Source: Caldilineaceae bacterium (GTDB lineage Bacteria > Chloroflexota > Anaerolineae > Caldilineales > Caldilineaceae). From it: DNA of 8,169 nucleotides. The stretch spans positions 1 to 8,169 of the forward strand of contig JAAUPU010000093.1 of NCBI GenBank assembly GCA_012032975.1, given 5' to 3'. A model generated the notes under the pieces. It saw only the letters and a program-made list of their open reading frames with translations. It was not told the origin of the DNA and did not search any database. Shown piece after piece: positions 1 through 6,022 of the stretch (its first letter is position 1; each line of letters opens with the position of its first letter). A program made the translations under genes and the position numbers.

Positions 1-785
1 CCCTCGCCGACGCGACCGTGGTAACGGTCGATGATCTCCTGCCGGTCCGAGCCGATCAGTATCCTGCGAAATGCTGGCTGGACCAGATAATCCCACACCT
101 GTTGCACCGGCATGTCGATCTCGGCGGCGACCTGGAGGACGATTTCGTTGGGCGGGATGGTGACGCGCAGCGATTCCTTCTTGGCAGCCCAGACCGGGTG
201 CATGTCCTGGATCCAGACTTCCACCTCACCCAGATGTTCGTAGCTTTCCCGCTGGGAGATCAGCGATTCGCAGAACTCTTCCAGCCCCAATTGGACAATC
301 GCGGCGTCGGTGTAGAGCGTGTAGGCGCGGAAGCCGGTCTGTTCGGTGACGTGGTTCTTGAGCAGCCGGTGGATCAGGTTGACATCGCTGCCCACCAGTT
401 CATCGTGGCCGCCCAGTTTCTGGATGCCAAACGCGCCGTGGTGGACGAAGAACTTCAGGTCGAGCGAGGGGATGTTGGCGCAGGCGTTGCAATGGCAACT
501 GTTGTTGAGCACCATCAGCTCGATGGCGCGGCGGAACGCGACGTAGGTATCCTCGATCAGTTCGATGAAGGTCTGCCCTTGCAGCGCAACACCTTGCAGC
601 GCATAGCTGATCACTGCGTCGCCGGCCGTGCGCGAGATGGCCAACGGCGGTCGCGTGTGGTCGATGAGCAATTCGAGCAACGTCTGCAAGACCTCCTGCG
701 CATGCTCCAGTTCAGAGTCGCTCAGGTATCCGGTGTAGCCGGTGATGTCGGCGATCAGCAGGTAGCCTGTTTGGGTGGAGCGCAT
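1..785 (-). CDS. DUF2652 protein: class III nucleotidyl-cyclase-like domain plus SRPBCC domain (C-terminus off window)
   Basis: The visible 261 codons start at ATG 785-783, with an AAGGA ribosome site (794-798) eight bases upstream, and run off the left edge without a stop. Residues 7-20 (GYLLIADITGYTGY) match the first metal-binding motif of class III cyclases, with Asp13. RTAGDAV at 52-58 supplies the second aspartate, Asp56. GSDVNLIHR at 132-140 carries the Asn136/Arg140 pair (NxxxR) of active cyclases. A cysteine cluster, CHCNAC, sits at 97-102. From about residue 205 the sequence becomes SRPBCC/START-like (IPPNEIVLQVAAEI, then PVQQVWDYL), a fold that usually binds hydrophobic ligands. 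DUF2652 proteins have no established reaction; nucleotide cyclisation is inferred from the retained residues. It is transcribed away from the toxin-antitoxin island, and its leader carries the large inverted repeat. Family assignment is firm, activity is not. Confidence 0.85.
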   Translation of the reverse strand, partial: MRSTQTGYLLIADITGYTGYLSDSELEHAQEVLQTLLELLIDHTRPPLAISRTAGDAVISYALQGVALQGQTFIELIEDTYVAFRRAIELMVLNNSCHCNACANIPSLDLKFFVHHGAFGIQKLGGHDELVGSDVNLIHRLLKNHVTEQTGFRAYTLYTDAAIVQLGLEEFCESLISQRESYEHLGEVEVWIQDMHPVWAAKKESLRVTIPPNEIVLQVAAEIDMPVQQVWDYLVQPAFRRILIGSDRQEIIDRYHGRVGE

Positions 786-800
786 AGCGTTGTTCCTTAT

Positions 801-949
801 CAATTGGGCGTGTTCAAAGTCAGTTGACGTGTAGGGGCACGAGGTGGGCGGGGAAGCAGGCGCCGGAGACAACGAATCTCCATCCCCGCCCACCTCATGC
901 CCGTACGGTTCATCCGTTCAACCCATTTTGAACACACCCATATCAATTC
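801..949. repeat. ~150-bp imperfect inverted-repeat (MITE-like/REP-like) element
   Basis: The core arms are 831-854 and 883-906, matching at 22 of 24 positions, with a perfect 14-bp inner part (GAGGTGGGCGGGGA at 841-854 against 883-896). Complementarity continues outward with gaps: GTGTTCAAA at 810-818 pairs with TTTGAACAC at 927-935, and AATTG near 802-806 recurs inverted near 945-949. The loop is about 28 bases. GTAGGGGCA-type hairpins are a familiar intergenic repeat style in Chloroflexota; that this is a multicopy element is inference. It lies directly upstream of the DUF2652 ribosome site, so it would fold in that leader RNA if transcription starts further upstream. Confidence 0.8.
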
Positions 950-1156
950 TGCATTCAGCAGCGATGTTTGACCTTAAAGTCGATTCGATTTGGCCTGGTA
1001 GGAAGCGTTGTCGTCTGGATTGAGTTCTGCGTGTGATACAATGGACTCAAGCAACTGTTCAGCCTTCACGATAAATGCATGATACAAATTCGACGAATAT
1101 CTTCTGGCACACTTCGTGAAAATCGAGTCATTTGTGACAGCGCTTGAGCGATTTCG

Positions 1157-1166
1157 AACTCGAGTT
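1157..1166. promoter_or_regulatory. Candidate operator palindrome upstream of DUF433
   Basis: AACTCGAGTT is a perfect 10-bp palindrome whose right end overlaps the first bases of the candidate -35 box (TTGACT from 1165). DUF433 antitoxins have a helix-turn-helix-like fold, and toxin-antitoxin operons are commonly autoregulated, so this is a plausible operator. A 10-bp palindrome can also arise by chance. Confidence 0.3.
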
Positions 1167-1192
1167 GACTAGACTTCTTGTCAGGCTATTTT
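1165..1192 (+). promoter_or_regulatory. Candidate promoter for the DUF433/DUF5615 operon
   Basis: TTGACT (1165-1170) is followed by a 16-base spacer and TATTTT (1187-1192), a usable sigma70-type pair. Transcription would start near 1199, within or just before the strong GGGGAGG ribosome site (1197-1203), leaving a very short leader. That tight fit lowers confidence. Confidence 0.35.
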
Positions 1193-1208
1193 TTGCGGGG
1201 AGGCAGCG

Positions 1209-1445
1209 ATGCAAGAACTGGATCGTATTACCTTCGACCCAAACATCATGGGTGGTCGCGCTTGCATCCGTGGGATGCGCGTTACGGTTTCATTGATTTT
1301 GAATCTGGTGGCCAACGGTCAACAGATAGAGCAAATTCTGGATGACTATCCCTATCTTGAGCCTGAAGATATTCGCCAGTCACTACGCTACGCCGCGTGG
1401 CTGGCGGAAGAGAGCATTCACCCAGTCGCTGTATTCGCCCCATGA
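1209..1445 (+). CDS. DUF433 family antitoxin
   Basis: This complete 78-residue protein is of normal family length. The N-terminal RITFDPNIMGGRACIRGMRV matches the hallmark DUF433 opening (xPxxxxGxPxIxGxR), followed by the helical segment ILNLVANGQQIEQILDDYPYL and LEPEDIRQSLRYA. These features form the predicted winged-helix-like DNA-binding fold. In known pairs DUF433 is the antitoxin for a PIN-like DUF5615 toxin, and exactly such a gene follows with an ATGA overlap (1442-1445), implying translational coupling. GGGGAGG at 1197-1203 lies five bases before the ATG and fixes the start. The antitoxin appears intact while its partner is broken, so it may now act only as a repressor or be a relic. 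It is on the opposite strand to every other gene here and its flanks are AT-richer, consistent with an acquired island. Confidence 0.88.
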   Translation: MQELDRITFDPNIMGGRACIRGMRVTVSLILNLVANGQQIEQILDDYPYLEPEDIRQSLRYAAWLAEESIHPVAVFAP

Positions 1446-1615
1446 GATTCCTGGCGGATATGGGCGTCTCGCCAAAGAGTGTCGAAGTATTGAGAACACT
1501 CGGCTACGACGCAATTCACCTGGTCGAGGTCAGACTGCACAGACTTTCCGATCAGGAGATCCTACATCCGTGCCCACCTTTGATGAACTTCTTTATCGGC
1601 TACTGCTGGGTGTGA
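1442..1615 (+). pseudogene. DUF5615 PIN-like toxin, truncated after about 41 codons
   Basis: The ATG overlaps the antitoxin stop (ATGA). Residues 1-41 (opening MRFLADMGVSPKSVEVLR, then GYDAIHLVEV and LSDQEIL) follow the DUF5615 pattern closely, including the first acidic residue Asp6. The usual Glu after that Asp is replaced by Met7. Family identity stops abruptly at about base 1564, and translation continues for 16 unrelated residues to a stop at 1613-1615. Normal members are roughly twice this length and carry a downstream ThDxDF-type acidic motif, absent here. The lost half is replaced by VapC sequence in another frame. The product should lack a complete active site. The N-terminal identification is strong; loss of function is inferred. 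Confidence 0.8.
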
Positions 1616-2046
1616 TTCGCGATAAATATGGCTCGTCGCCTCTTGATCGCCTGCGCCAGGACCGAGCAGCGATGATCGCCCAGTTTTCCCCAAAGATTAC
1701 TCCATTACTGGCCGATCTTGAGAACTACCCGAACTTGACCCTGGTAGATATGACGGCGACAGATCTGGCTGCTATGCATCGCTATATGCGTCGATACAGA
1801 CTGCTTCCCCGCGATGCCCTTCACCTGGCCGCCATGCAGAAAGTAGCATGCTTCAACCTGGTCAGCCAGGACGCGGATTTCGATGTCGTTCCCGAAATCC
1901 AACGGTACGTGCTGAGCCATGTTGTTTCGACGGGTGGCGGCGCTGCTTGCCGGGGGGTCCCTTGGGCCCACGTGTTGGCAAAAGCAGCAAGCAACGCCGC
2001 TACGAGCATCCCTCAAGATTGGGTCGACCAAGCAGCACAGCAGTAA
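1564..2046 (+). pseudogene. VapC-type PIN-domain ribonuclease toxin, C-terminal fragment
   Basis: Starting at the DUF5615 break, but in another frame, the sequence reads TSVPTFDELLYRLLL, a typical PIN segment with the internal conserved Glu. Later come RYRLLPRDALHLAAM with the third acidic Asp, and LVSQDADFDVVPEI, the terminal SxDxDF motif. The N-terminal 45-50 residues expected of VapC, including the first catalytic Asp and the start codon, are missing. There is no plausible start or ribosome site in this frame. After about base 1915 the frame leaves PIN sequence and reads about 43 residues through a hairpin repeat to a stop at 2044-2046. VapC toxins cleave RNA such as tRNA; this remnant cannot be expected to. 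Confidence 0.8.
1937..2000. repeat. Inverted repeat (hairpin) at the end of the toxin fragment
   Basis: GCGGCGCTGCTTGC (1937-1950) and GCAAGCAACGCCGC (1987-2000) are complementary at 13 of 14 positions, around a 36-base spacer. There is no T-run, so it is not a classical intrinsic terminator. It lies where PIN similarity ends, between convergent transcription units, and could be a small intergenic repeat or a bidirectional stop. Confidence 0.6.
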
Positions 2047-2192
2047 CATCCAGCTTGAGTTTCGCGACTGATTCAACTCACCCTGTGGTACCTCTGGACA
2101 GAAGTTCTTCCACCCTCGTCCAGTCTCCCTCATGTCTTTGGAATGACCACCGCTGATCCAAACTATGGCGGTCGCGACTCGGTCTGGGGAAA

Positions 2193-3068
2193 CTACCGTT
2201 CATCTACGTCGTTCAAAAAATCTCCGACAATCTGTAAATAACTGTCTGTTTCTTCGAGGTGCGCCATGTGCGCACTCTGCTCGAAGATGTGCAGGCGAGA
2301 GTTGGGAATGCCCTCATTCAACCTAGCCGCGCAATTGGGGGTCGCCTCGTCGTAGCGCCCGCAGGTAACCAGCGTCGGTACCGTGATTTCTGCCAGCCGG
2401 TCGCTACGATCCCAATCCTTGAGGTTGCCAGTGATGGTAAATTCGTTGGGGCCTTGCATGTTGACGTAGACGACAGGATTAGCCTGGGCATTGGCGACGG
2501 TGCGCATTAGCGGCTCTGGCCAGGGGTCCATCCGGCAGATGAAGCTACCATAGAAGGCCATCATCGCTTCCTCGTATTCCGGATTTTCGTAGTCATCCAC
2601 TGCTTCATAGCGTTCCAGCACGCCCAGAATTTCGGGAGGAAGCGTGGCTTTCAGCCGGCCTGTTTCCTCTGCAAACTGGGACAAACTGGCGCTTGTGCTG
2701 GCCAGCGTCAGCGATTCGACGCCCGCGGGTTTGCTCATCATGTACTCGATAGCCAGCCATCCGCCCCACGAATGTCCCCACAGATGGATCCGGTCCAAAC
2801 CCAATGCGGTGCGCACCGCCGCGACCTCATCCACAAATCGTTCGATGCGCCAAAGTGAAATATCGTCGGGTTGTTCAGATTTGCCGCAACCCAACTGATC
2901 AAAAAAGATGACCGGGCGCTGGCCGGTCAGCGCCTCCAGCGGCTCGAGGTAATCGTGGCCCGTTCCAGGGCCGCCATGTAGCGTAAGCAGCGGTACGCCA
3001 TTGCCTTTTCCTACGATCTTATACCATACACGACCCCCAGGAACATCTACGTAACCGTCACCGATCAT
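2193..3068 (-). CDS. Proline iminopeptidase-family alpha/beta hydrolase (peptidase family S33)
   Basis: This complete cytosolic protein has 291 residues, near the usual 290-310. It should be a serine hydrolase, in this family typically removing N-terminal proline or other residues from short peptides. HGGPG at 31-35 is the oxyanion-hole motif, DQLGCGKS at 57-64 is the family's second signature, and GHSWGG carries nucleophile Ser100. GRYDEATP supplies Asp240, and SAHMAHLE supplies His267, completing the triad. The start was chosen at ATG 3068-3066 because AGGAGG (3074-3079) lies five bases upstream; a start 15 codons further out lacks support and would add a non-family extension. It stands alone: the preceding gene ends about 250 bases upstream, and a candidate promoter precedes it. 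Family assignment is strong; substrate is uncertain, since related hydrolases can act on amides or esters. Confidence 0.92.
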   Translation of the reverse strand: MIGDGYVDVPGGRVWYKIVGKGNGVPLLTLHGGPGTGHDYLEPLEALTGQRPVIFFDQLGCGKSEQPDDISLWRIERFVDEVAAVRTALGLDRIHLWGHSWGGWLAIEYMMSKPAGVESLTLASTSASLSQFAEETGRLKATLPPEILGVLERYEAVDDYENPEYEEAMMAFYGSFICRMDPWPEPLMRTVANAQANPVVYVNMQGPNEFTITGNLKDWDRSDRLAEITVPTLVTCGRYDEATPNCAARLNEGIPNSRLHIFEQSAHMAHLEETDSYLQIVGDFLNDVDER

Positions 3069-3094
3069 GACAACCTCCTTTTGGAGAATCAATG

Positions 3095-3123
3095 CCCATA
3101 CGAGATGGCTCACTTCGAGTCAA
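3095..3123 (-). promoter_or_regulatory. Candidate promoter for the iminopeptidase-family gene
   Basis: Read on the minus strand, TTGACT (3123-3118) and TATGGG (3100-3095) are separated by exactly 17 bases. The -35 matches consensus at five of six positions and the -10 at three of six. A start about seven bases downstream gives a leader of some 20 bases ending in AGGAGG. Position and spacing are good; the weak -10 keeps confidence moderate. Confidence 0.4.
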
Positions 3124-3188
3124 TCAGAACTGGTTCTCTACGAGGTCACACCATGGAAACCACCCTCTCATCCTTCTTCGCAACACAT

Positions 3189-3268
3189 CGTAGAACGCTA
3201 CCGACCTGACTCGTTTCTGTGCGCATGTATGCACACAGATGCGCAGGAACGTGCCAAGTCGTTCTACG
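3189..3268. repeat. Nested imperfect palindrome, ~80 bp
   Basis: Outer arms CGTAGAACG (3189-3197) and CGTTCTACG (3260-3268) are perfectly complementary. Almost exactly at their centre lies an inner palindrome: CTGTGCGCAT (3217-3226) against ATGCACACAG (3229-3238), 9 of 10 paired. An alternative pairing, CGTTTCTG.. with GCGCAGGAACG (3239-3250 region), is also possible. It lies downstream of the secreted-protein gene and about 95 bases upstream of the iminopeptidase promoter. It could be a transcription stop, an operator or a small intergenic repeat; there is no T-run. Confidence 0.5.
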
Positions 3269-3315
3269 GTCGTTCTTCGCGGCTACGCGACTTCGCGTGA
3301 GATTCGCACCAAGAA

Positions 3316-4056
3316 TCAACTCACCTCGCGATACGCCTGACACAGAATCTCCTCCACCTGCATCCAGTCCCCCTCCACATCCTCGGAATAGCCGCCGGTG
3401 ATGCGGTCCACGGTGGCGGCCGCCTGCGCCCGTAGTTCGGCGGAGCGGCGAATGGCGTCAGCGGGTGCATCGAAAAGCGCCGTATGCAATCGTTCCAGCG
3501 ACGCGACCATCGGCTCGATATCGCCGGCATGGTCGGCTGCAAGCTTGCGATCGATGGCCAGCTTGCGATGCACAACCCAGTAGTCCATTTCAAGCGTGGA
3601 GAGCGTGGCCGCGTCGGTCTCGATGCCGGCCGCGGCCCGCGCCTTTGCGTAGTATCGCTCCAGGTGATCGGTAGCCGCCGGCACGTCGTTGTCCACGGGT
3701 GCAAAGGCAACGCTGGCGCGCACCACATCGATGGCTGCGCCGATCGCGGTGGGCAGCGACATGCGAAACTGTTCGCGATTGAGTTGAACCATCAACCACA
3801 GAACGTGCAGCCAGTTGCGGTCGTAGTAGGCCTGCCACCCCGATTTTTCGTAGTAGGCAACCGCATTGGGGTCGAAGCGATTTTCTTGCGTCATACCTCG
3901 CCCATTGGCACCATCTACTACTTGATTCCCGCACGCGGCAGCTGGCTGCGCCTGCACATAGGCTGACGTCTGATCCGCCGCGCCAACTGCCGATACGGTT
4001 GCTGTCAGAATGAGCAGAACGAAGATGCATGCTTGTACTCTGCTCAATAGGATCAT
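3316..4056 (-). CDS. Secreted helical protein of unknown function
   Basis: I do not recognise a named family. The 246-residue product opens with a signal peptide: Arg6, a hydrophobic core at about 10-24 (ACIFVLLILTATVSAV), and a likely cleavage near VGA-A at 25-27. VQAC precedes the core, so it is not a lipobox. After a low-complexity linker (28-58) comes an apparently all-helical domain of about 185 residues with striking elements: YYDRNWLHVL (77-86), LNREQFRMSLP (92-102), AFAPVDNDVPAA (117-128), LEMDYWVVHRKLA (155-167), and ITGGYSEDVEGDW (219-231). The start is ambiguous: GAGGAG (4057-4062) directly abuts ATG 4056, whereas TTG 4047-4045 has a nine-base spacing and may be the true start. Only 32 bases separate it from the FAD oxidase gene upstream, so co-transcription is likely and its role may be tied to that enzyme. 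Confidence 0.8.
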   Translation of the reverse strand: MILLSRVQACIFVLLILTATVSAVGAADQTSAYVQAQPAAACGNQVVDGANGRGMTQENRFDPNAVAYYEKSGWQAYYDRNWLHVLWLMVQLNREQFRMSLPTAIGAAIDVVRASVAFAPVDNDVPAATDHLERYYAKARAAAGIETDAATLSTLEMDYWVVHRKLAIDRKLAADHAGDIEPMVASLERLHTALFDAPADAIRRSAELRAQAAATVDRITGGYSEDVEGDWMQVEEILCQAYREVS

Positions 4057-4088
4057 CTCCTCAGCGCGCGGCTGAAAGTCAACAAAAC

Positions 4089-5453
4089 TTAATCCGCGGG
4101 CTGGATATTCTGGTTCATGCGAAATATGTTTGCCGGATCGACCTGCTTCTTCAGACGCGCCAACCGATCATATGCCGATCCGTATGCCGCGCGGACCCGT
4201 TCGTGGCCTTCGTCCGTCAGTTCGTTGATATAGACGGCCGCTGGCAAATAGGGCGTCAACGCCTCCCACAACTGGCGCGTCCAGCTGATGTTGGCATCGT
4301 CCTGGTCTGGATCGACCCAGCCTGAAATTGCGCTAAAGGAAAAGTTCGCGTCGCGATACTGATAGGCAGTCGCCTCCCGATCCGTGCGAGCGACCGCACC
4401 TCCCATTTGCACGAGTAGAATCGCGGTCATGGGCGATGGGACGCGGCCATAGTAGTCGATCAGCACATCGATAACCTCATCGCTGATCTCGTCTACGAAA
4501 TTGGATTTGACATAGTATCGGTTGCCAGGAGTTGCCACATGATCCAGCATGGACTGCACGGCCGGATAGGGCATCACACCAATCTGCTCCATGACGACGG
4601 TCCCCATCTTGCGGAGATCTTCGACGTGATGTTGGCCCGCCTCTGGGTCGCCGGCGTAGCAGAGGCCGATGCCCAGGGCGGGATGTCCATCCGGTGTGGT
4701 CAGCAGAAAAGTGGTAGTGGTCAACTCGTCTGGTGTATCGGACAGATAGCTGCGCAGGGTGCGCAGCACCGTCGCCGCTTCTGGCAACGGATAGGCAATC
4801 AGGCCGCCGAGCACCATAGACAGAGGGTGCAGCCGATAGGTGAACTCGGTGACGATCCCAAAGTTGCCGCCGCCGCCACGCACTCCCCAGAAGAGTTCCG
4901 GGTTCTCTTCCGCGCTGGCCTTCATCGATTGCCCGTCCGCGGTGACCAGTTCGACGGCTTGCAGATTGTCGCAGGTCAGCCCGTGCTTGCGCATCAGCCA
5001 GCCGATCCCACCGCCCAACGTCAGACCTGCGATGCCGGTGTGCGAAATCTGGCCGCCGGTGACCGCGAGACCATGCTCGTGGGTGGTCTGGTCGAATTCC
5101 CCCCAGAGCACGCCAGGTTGGGCGCGTGCAATGCGTTGTTGTGGCTGCACATCGATCAGCTTCATCGCCGCGAGGTCGATCATTATGCCGCCATCGTTGA
5201 CCGAATGGCCTGGAAAGCTGTGGCCGCCGCCGCGCACCGAGATGAGTAAATCATGTTCACGTGCGAAGGCGATGGACGCGGCCACATCCTCGGCGGATTC
5301 GCAACGCGCGATGATGGCTGGTCGCCTGTCGAACATGCCGTTCCAGATCTTGCGGACCTGGTCGTAGCCTGCGTCACCGGGGAGTAGGGTCTCTCCGCGG
5401 ATATGTCCTTTCAACGTGTCCAGCCGGGCCGATTTCAAGGTTGAGATAGTCAT
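4089..5453 (-). CDS. FAD-dependent oxidoreductase, berberine-bridge-enzyme (BBE) / PCMH type
   Basis: This complete 454-residue enzyme belongs to the vanillyl-alcohol-oxidase superfamily, whose members oxidise alcohols, sugars or C-H/C-N bonds of small molecules and reoxidise with O2. The FAD-binding PCMH domain spans roughly 42-212. SVRGGGHSFPGHS at 72-84 holds His78, the expected 8-alpha histidyl attachment to FAD. GLTLGGGIGW (143-152) and RGGGGNFGIVT (192-202) complete the flavin site. The second attachment Cys of bicovalent BBE enzymes is absent; SHTGIAG stands there (Ile136 at the aligned position), so a single covalent link is predicted. The C-terminal FRMNQNIQP (444-452) is the BBE-domain signature. 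ATG 5453 was chosen because AGGAG (5461-5465) lies seven bases upstream; the 17-codon longer form overlaps the preceding gene. It is 47 bases after the SnoaL-like gene and 32 before the secreted protein. No export signal is seen and the substrate is unknown. Confidence 0.95.
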   Translation of the reverse strand: MTISTLKSARLDTLKGHIRGETLLPGDAGYDQVRKIWNGMFDRRPAIIARCESAEDVAASIAFAREHDLLISVRGGGHSFPGHSVNDGGIMIDLAAMKLIDVQPQQRIARAQPGVLWGEFDQTTHEHGLAVTGGQISHTGIAGLTLGGGIGWLMRKHGLTCDNLQAVELVTADGQSMKASAEENPELFWGVRGGGGNFGIVTEFTYRLHPLSMVLGGLIAYPLPEAATVLRTLRSYLSDTPDELTTTTFLLTTPDGHPALGIGLCYAGDPEAGQHHVEDLRKMGTVVMEQIGVMPYPAVQSMLDHVATPGNRYYVKSNFVDEISDEVIDVLIDYYGRVPSPMTAILLVQMGGAVARTDREATAYQYRDANFSFSAISGWVDPDQDDANISWTRQLWEALTPYLPAAVYINELTDEGHERVRAAYGSAYDRLARLKKQVDPANIFRMNQNIQPAD

Positions 5454-5500
5454 CAAGTTTCTCCTGGATGGGTTCGATTGCGAATTTTCCCCAACCCCAG

Positions 5501-5923
5501 TCACGATTGACCGGGGATCACACCCAACTGCTGCATCATGCTCAGCTGGTCGAACTGTTCCCAGTGCTCGACCACCTGGCCGTTCTCGAAACGGTCGATT
5601 GCGATGCCGGTGATGCGCACCTGCTTGCCCGTAGCGGGGATGCCCATGAATTCGCCTTGATGTGTGCCGTGGGCCATCCAGCGCATCGCGACCCGTTCAC
5701 CTTCCTCGATAATATCTTCGGCGTGAAGGTGGATGTCGGGGAACGCGGCGAAGAATGCTCCGGCTAACATTTTACGACCTTCAAGGCCAGCCGGGACGCC
5801 CGGCGGCAACGCTTGGTCGACCAGGTTGGCGCTGAAGTAACGGTCGAAGGCTGCCATATCCCGACCGTTGAAGCCATCTTCAATCCATCGCTTTGTAATG
5901 CTTCCATTCCGATAGCTCGCCAT
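5501..5923 (-). CDS. SnoaL-like ester cyclase / polyketide-cyclase-fold protein (copy 1)
   Basis: This 140-residue single-domain protein has the SnoaL/NTF2-like alpha+beta cone. KRWIEDGFNGRDMAAFDRYF (11-30) is the N-terminal helix pair. LPPGVPAGLEGRKMLAGAFFAAFPD (39-63) is the typical SnoaL helix with a following strand. GTHQGEFMGIPATGKQVRI (86-104) and FENGQVVEHWEQFDQLSMMQQLG (112-134) are the signature strands, the last holding the acidic and aromatic pocket residues. Family members include aldol cyclases of polyketide pathways, but most bacterial copies have no known substrate. AAGGA (5932-5936) lies eight bases before the ATG. It is followed after 47 bases by the FAD oxidase and preceded after 99 bases by a paralogue, so a shared transcript and related substrates are likely. 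Confidence 0.92.
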   Translation of the reverse strand: MASYRNGSITKRWIEDGFNGRDMAAFDRYFSANLVDQALPPGVPAGLEGRKMLAGAFFAAFPDIHLHAEDIIEEGERVAMRWMAHGTHQGEFMGIPATGKQVRITGIAIDRFENGQVVEHWEQFDQLSMMQQLGVIPGQS

Positions 5924-6022
5924 AACATGTTTCCTTTCATGCTTGCAAAAGCTCTAGACATCTCATACACAACTGAGTATTGGCACTGAGGCAAATAGCC
6001 TTCGTCGACCGAAGTCACCACG

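Larger units (their letters stand above)
786..1208. other. Divergent intergenic region without a gene
   Basis: This 423-base spacer lies between the DUF2652 start (leftward) and the DUF433 start (rightward). Its left third is occupied by the inverted-repeat element at 801-949. The remainder (950-1156) is visibly more AT-rich than the flanking genes and shows no ORF with recognisable content. A candidate promoter and small palindrome for the antitoxin lie at its right end. I could not find a convincing promoter for the DUF2652 gene; it may lie inside or upstream of the repeat. Confidence 0.7.

Noticed and set aside
18..827. Plus-strand 269-codon open frame
   Set aside because: It is antisense to the DUF2652 gene, whose motifs are unmistakable; the plus-strand product shows no family features.
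831..906. CRISPR or tRNA-like reading of the hairpin region
   Set aside because: There is one inverted repeat only, no regularly spaced direct repeats, and no cloverleaf or anticodon arm.
1342..1563. Start of the PIN frame upstream of the junction
   Set aside because: Between 1342 and 1563 that frame is only a shadow of DUF433 and DUF5615; PIN similarity begins at about 1564.
1705..2133. Minus-strand 142-codon open frame
   Set aside because: It is antisense to the PIN-domain fragment and the adjacent hairpin, with no ribosome site or family similarity.
2140..2180. Weak inverted repeat GACCACCGC / GCGGTCGC after the iminopeptidase stop
   Set aside because: Only about six paired bases and no T-run; not enough to call a terminator.
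4539..5249. Plus-strand 236-codon open frame
   Set aside because: It lies wholly antisense within the FAD oxidase gene and has biased, featureless composition.
6000..6014. CTTCG-TCGAC-CGAAG mini-hairpin after SnoaL copy 2
   Set aside because: A five-base stem without a convincing T-run is too weak to annotate as a terminator.
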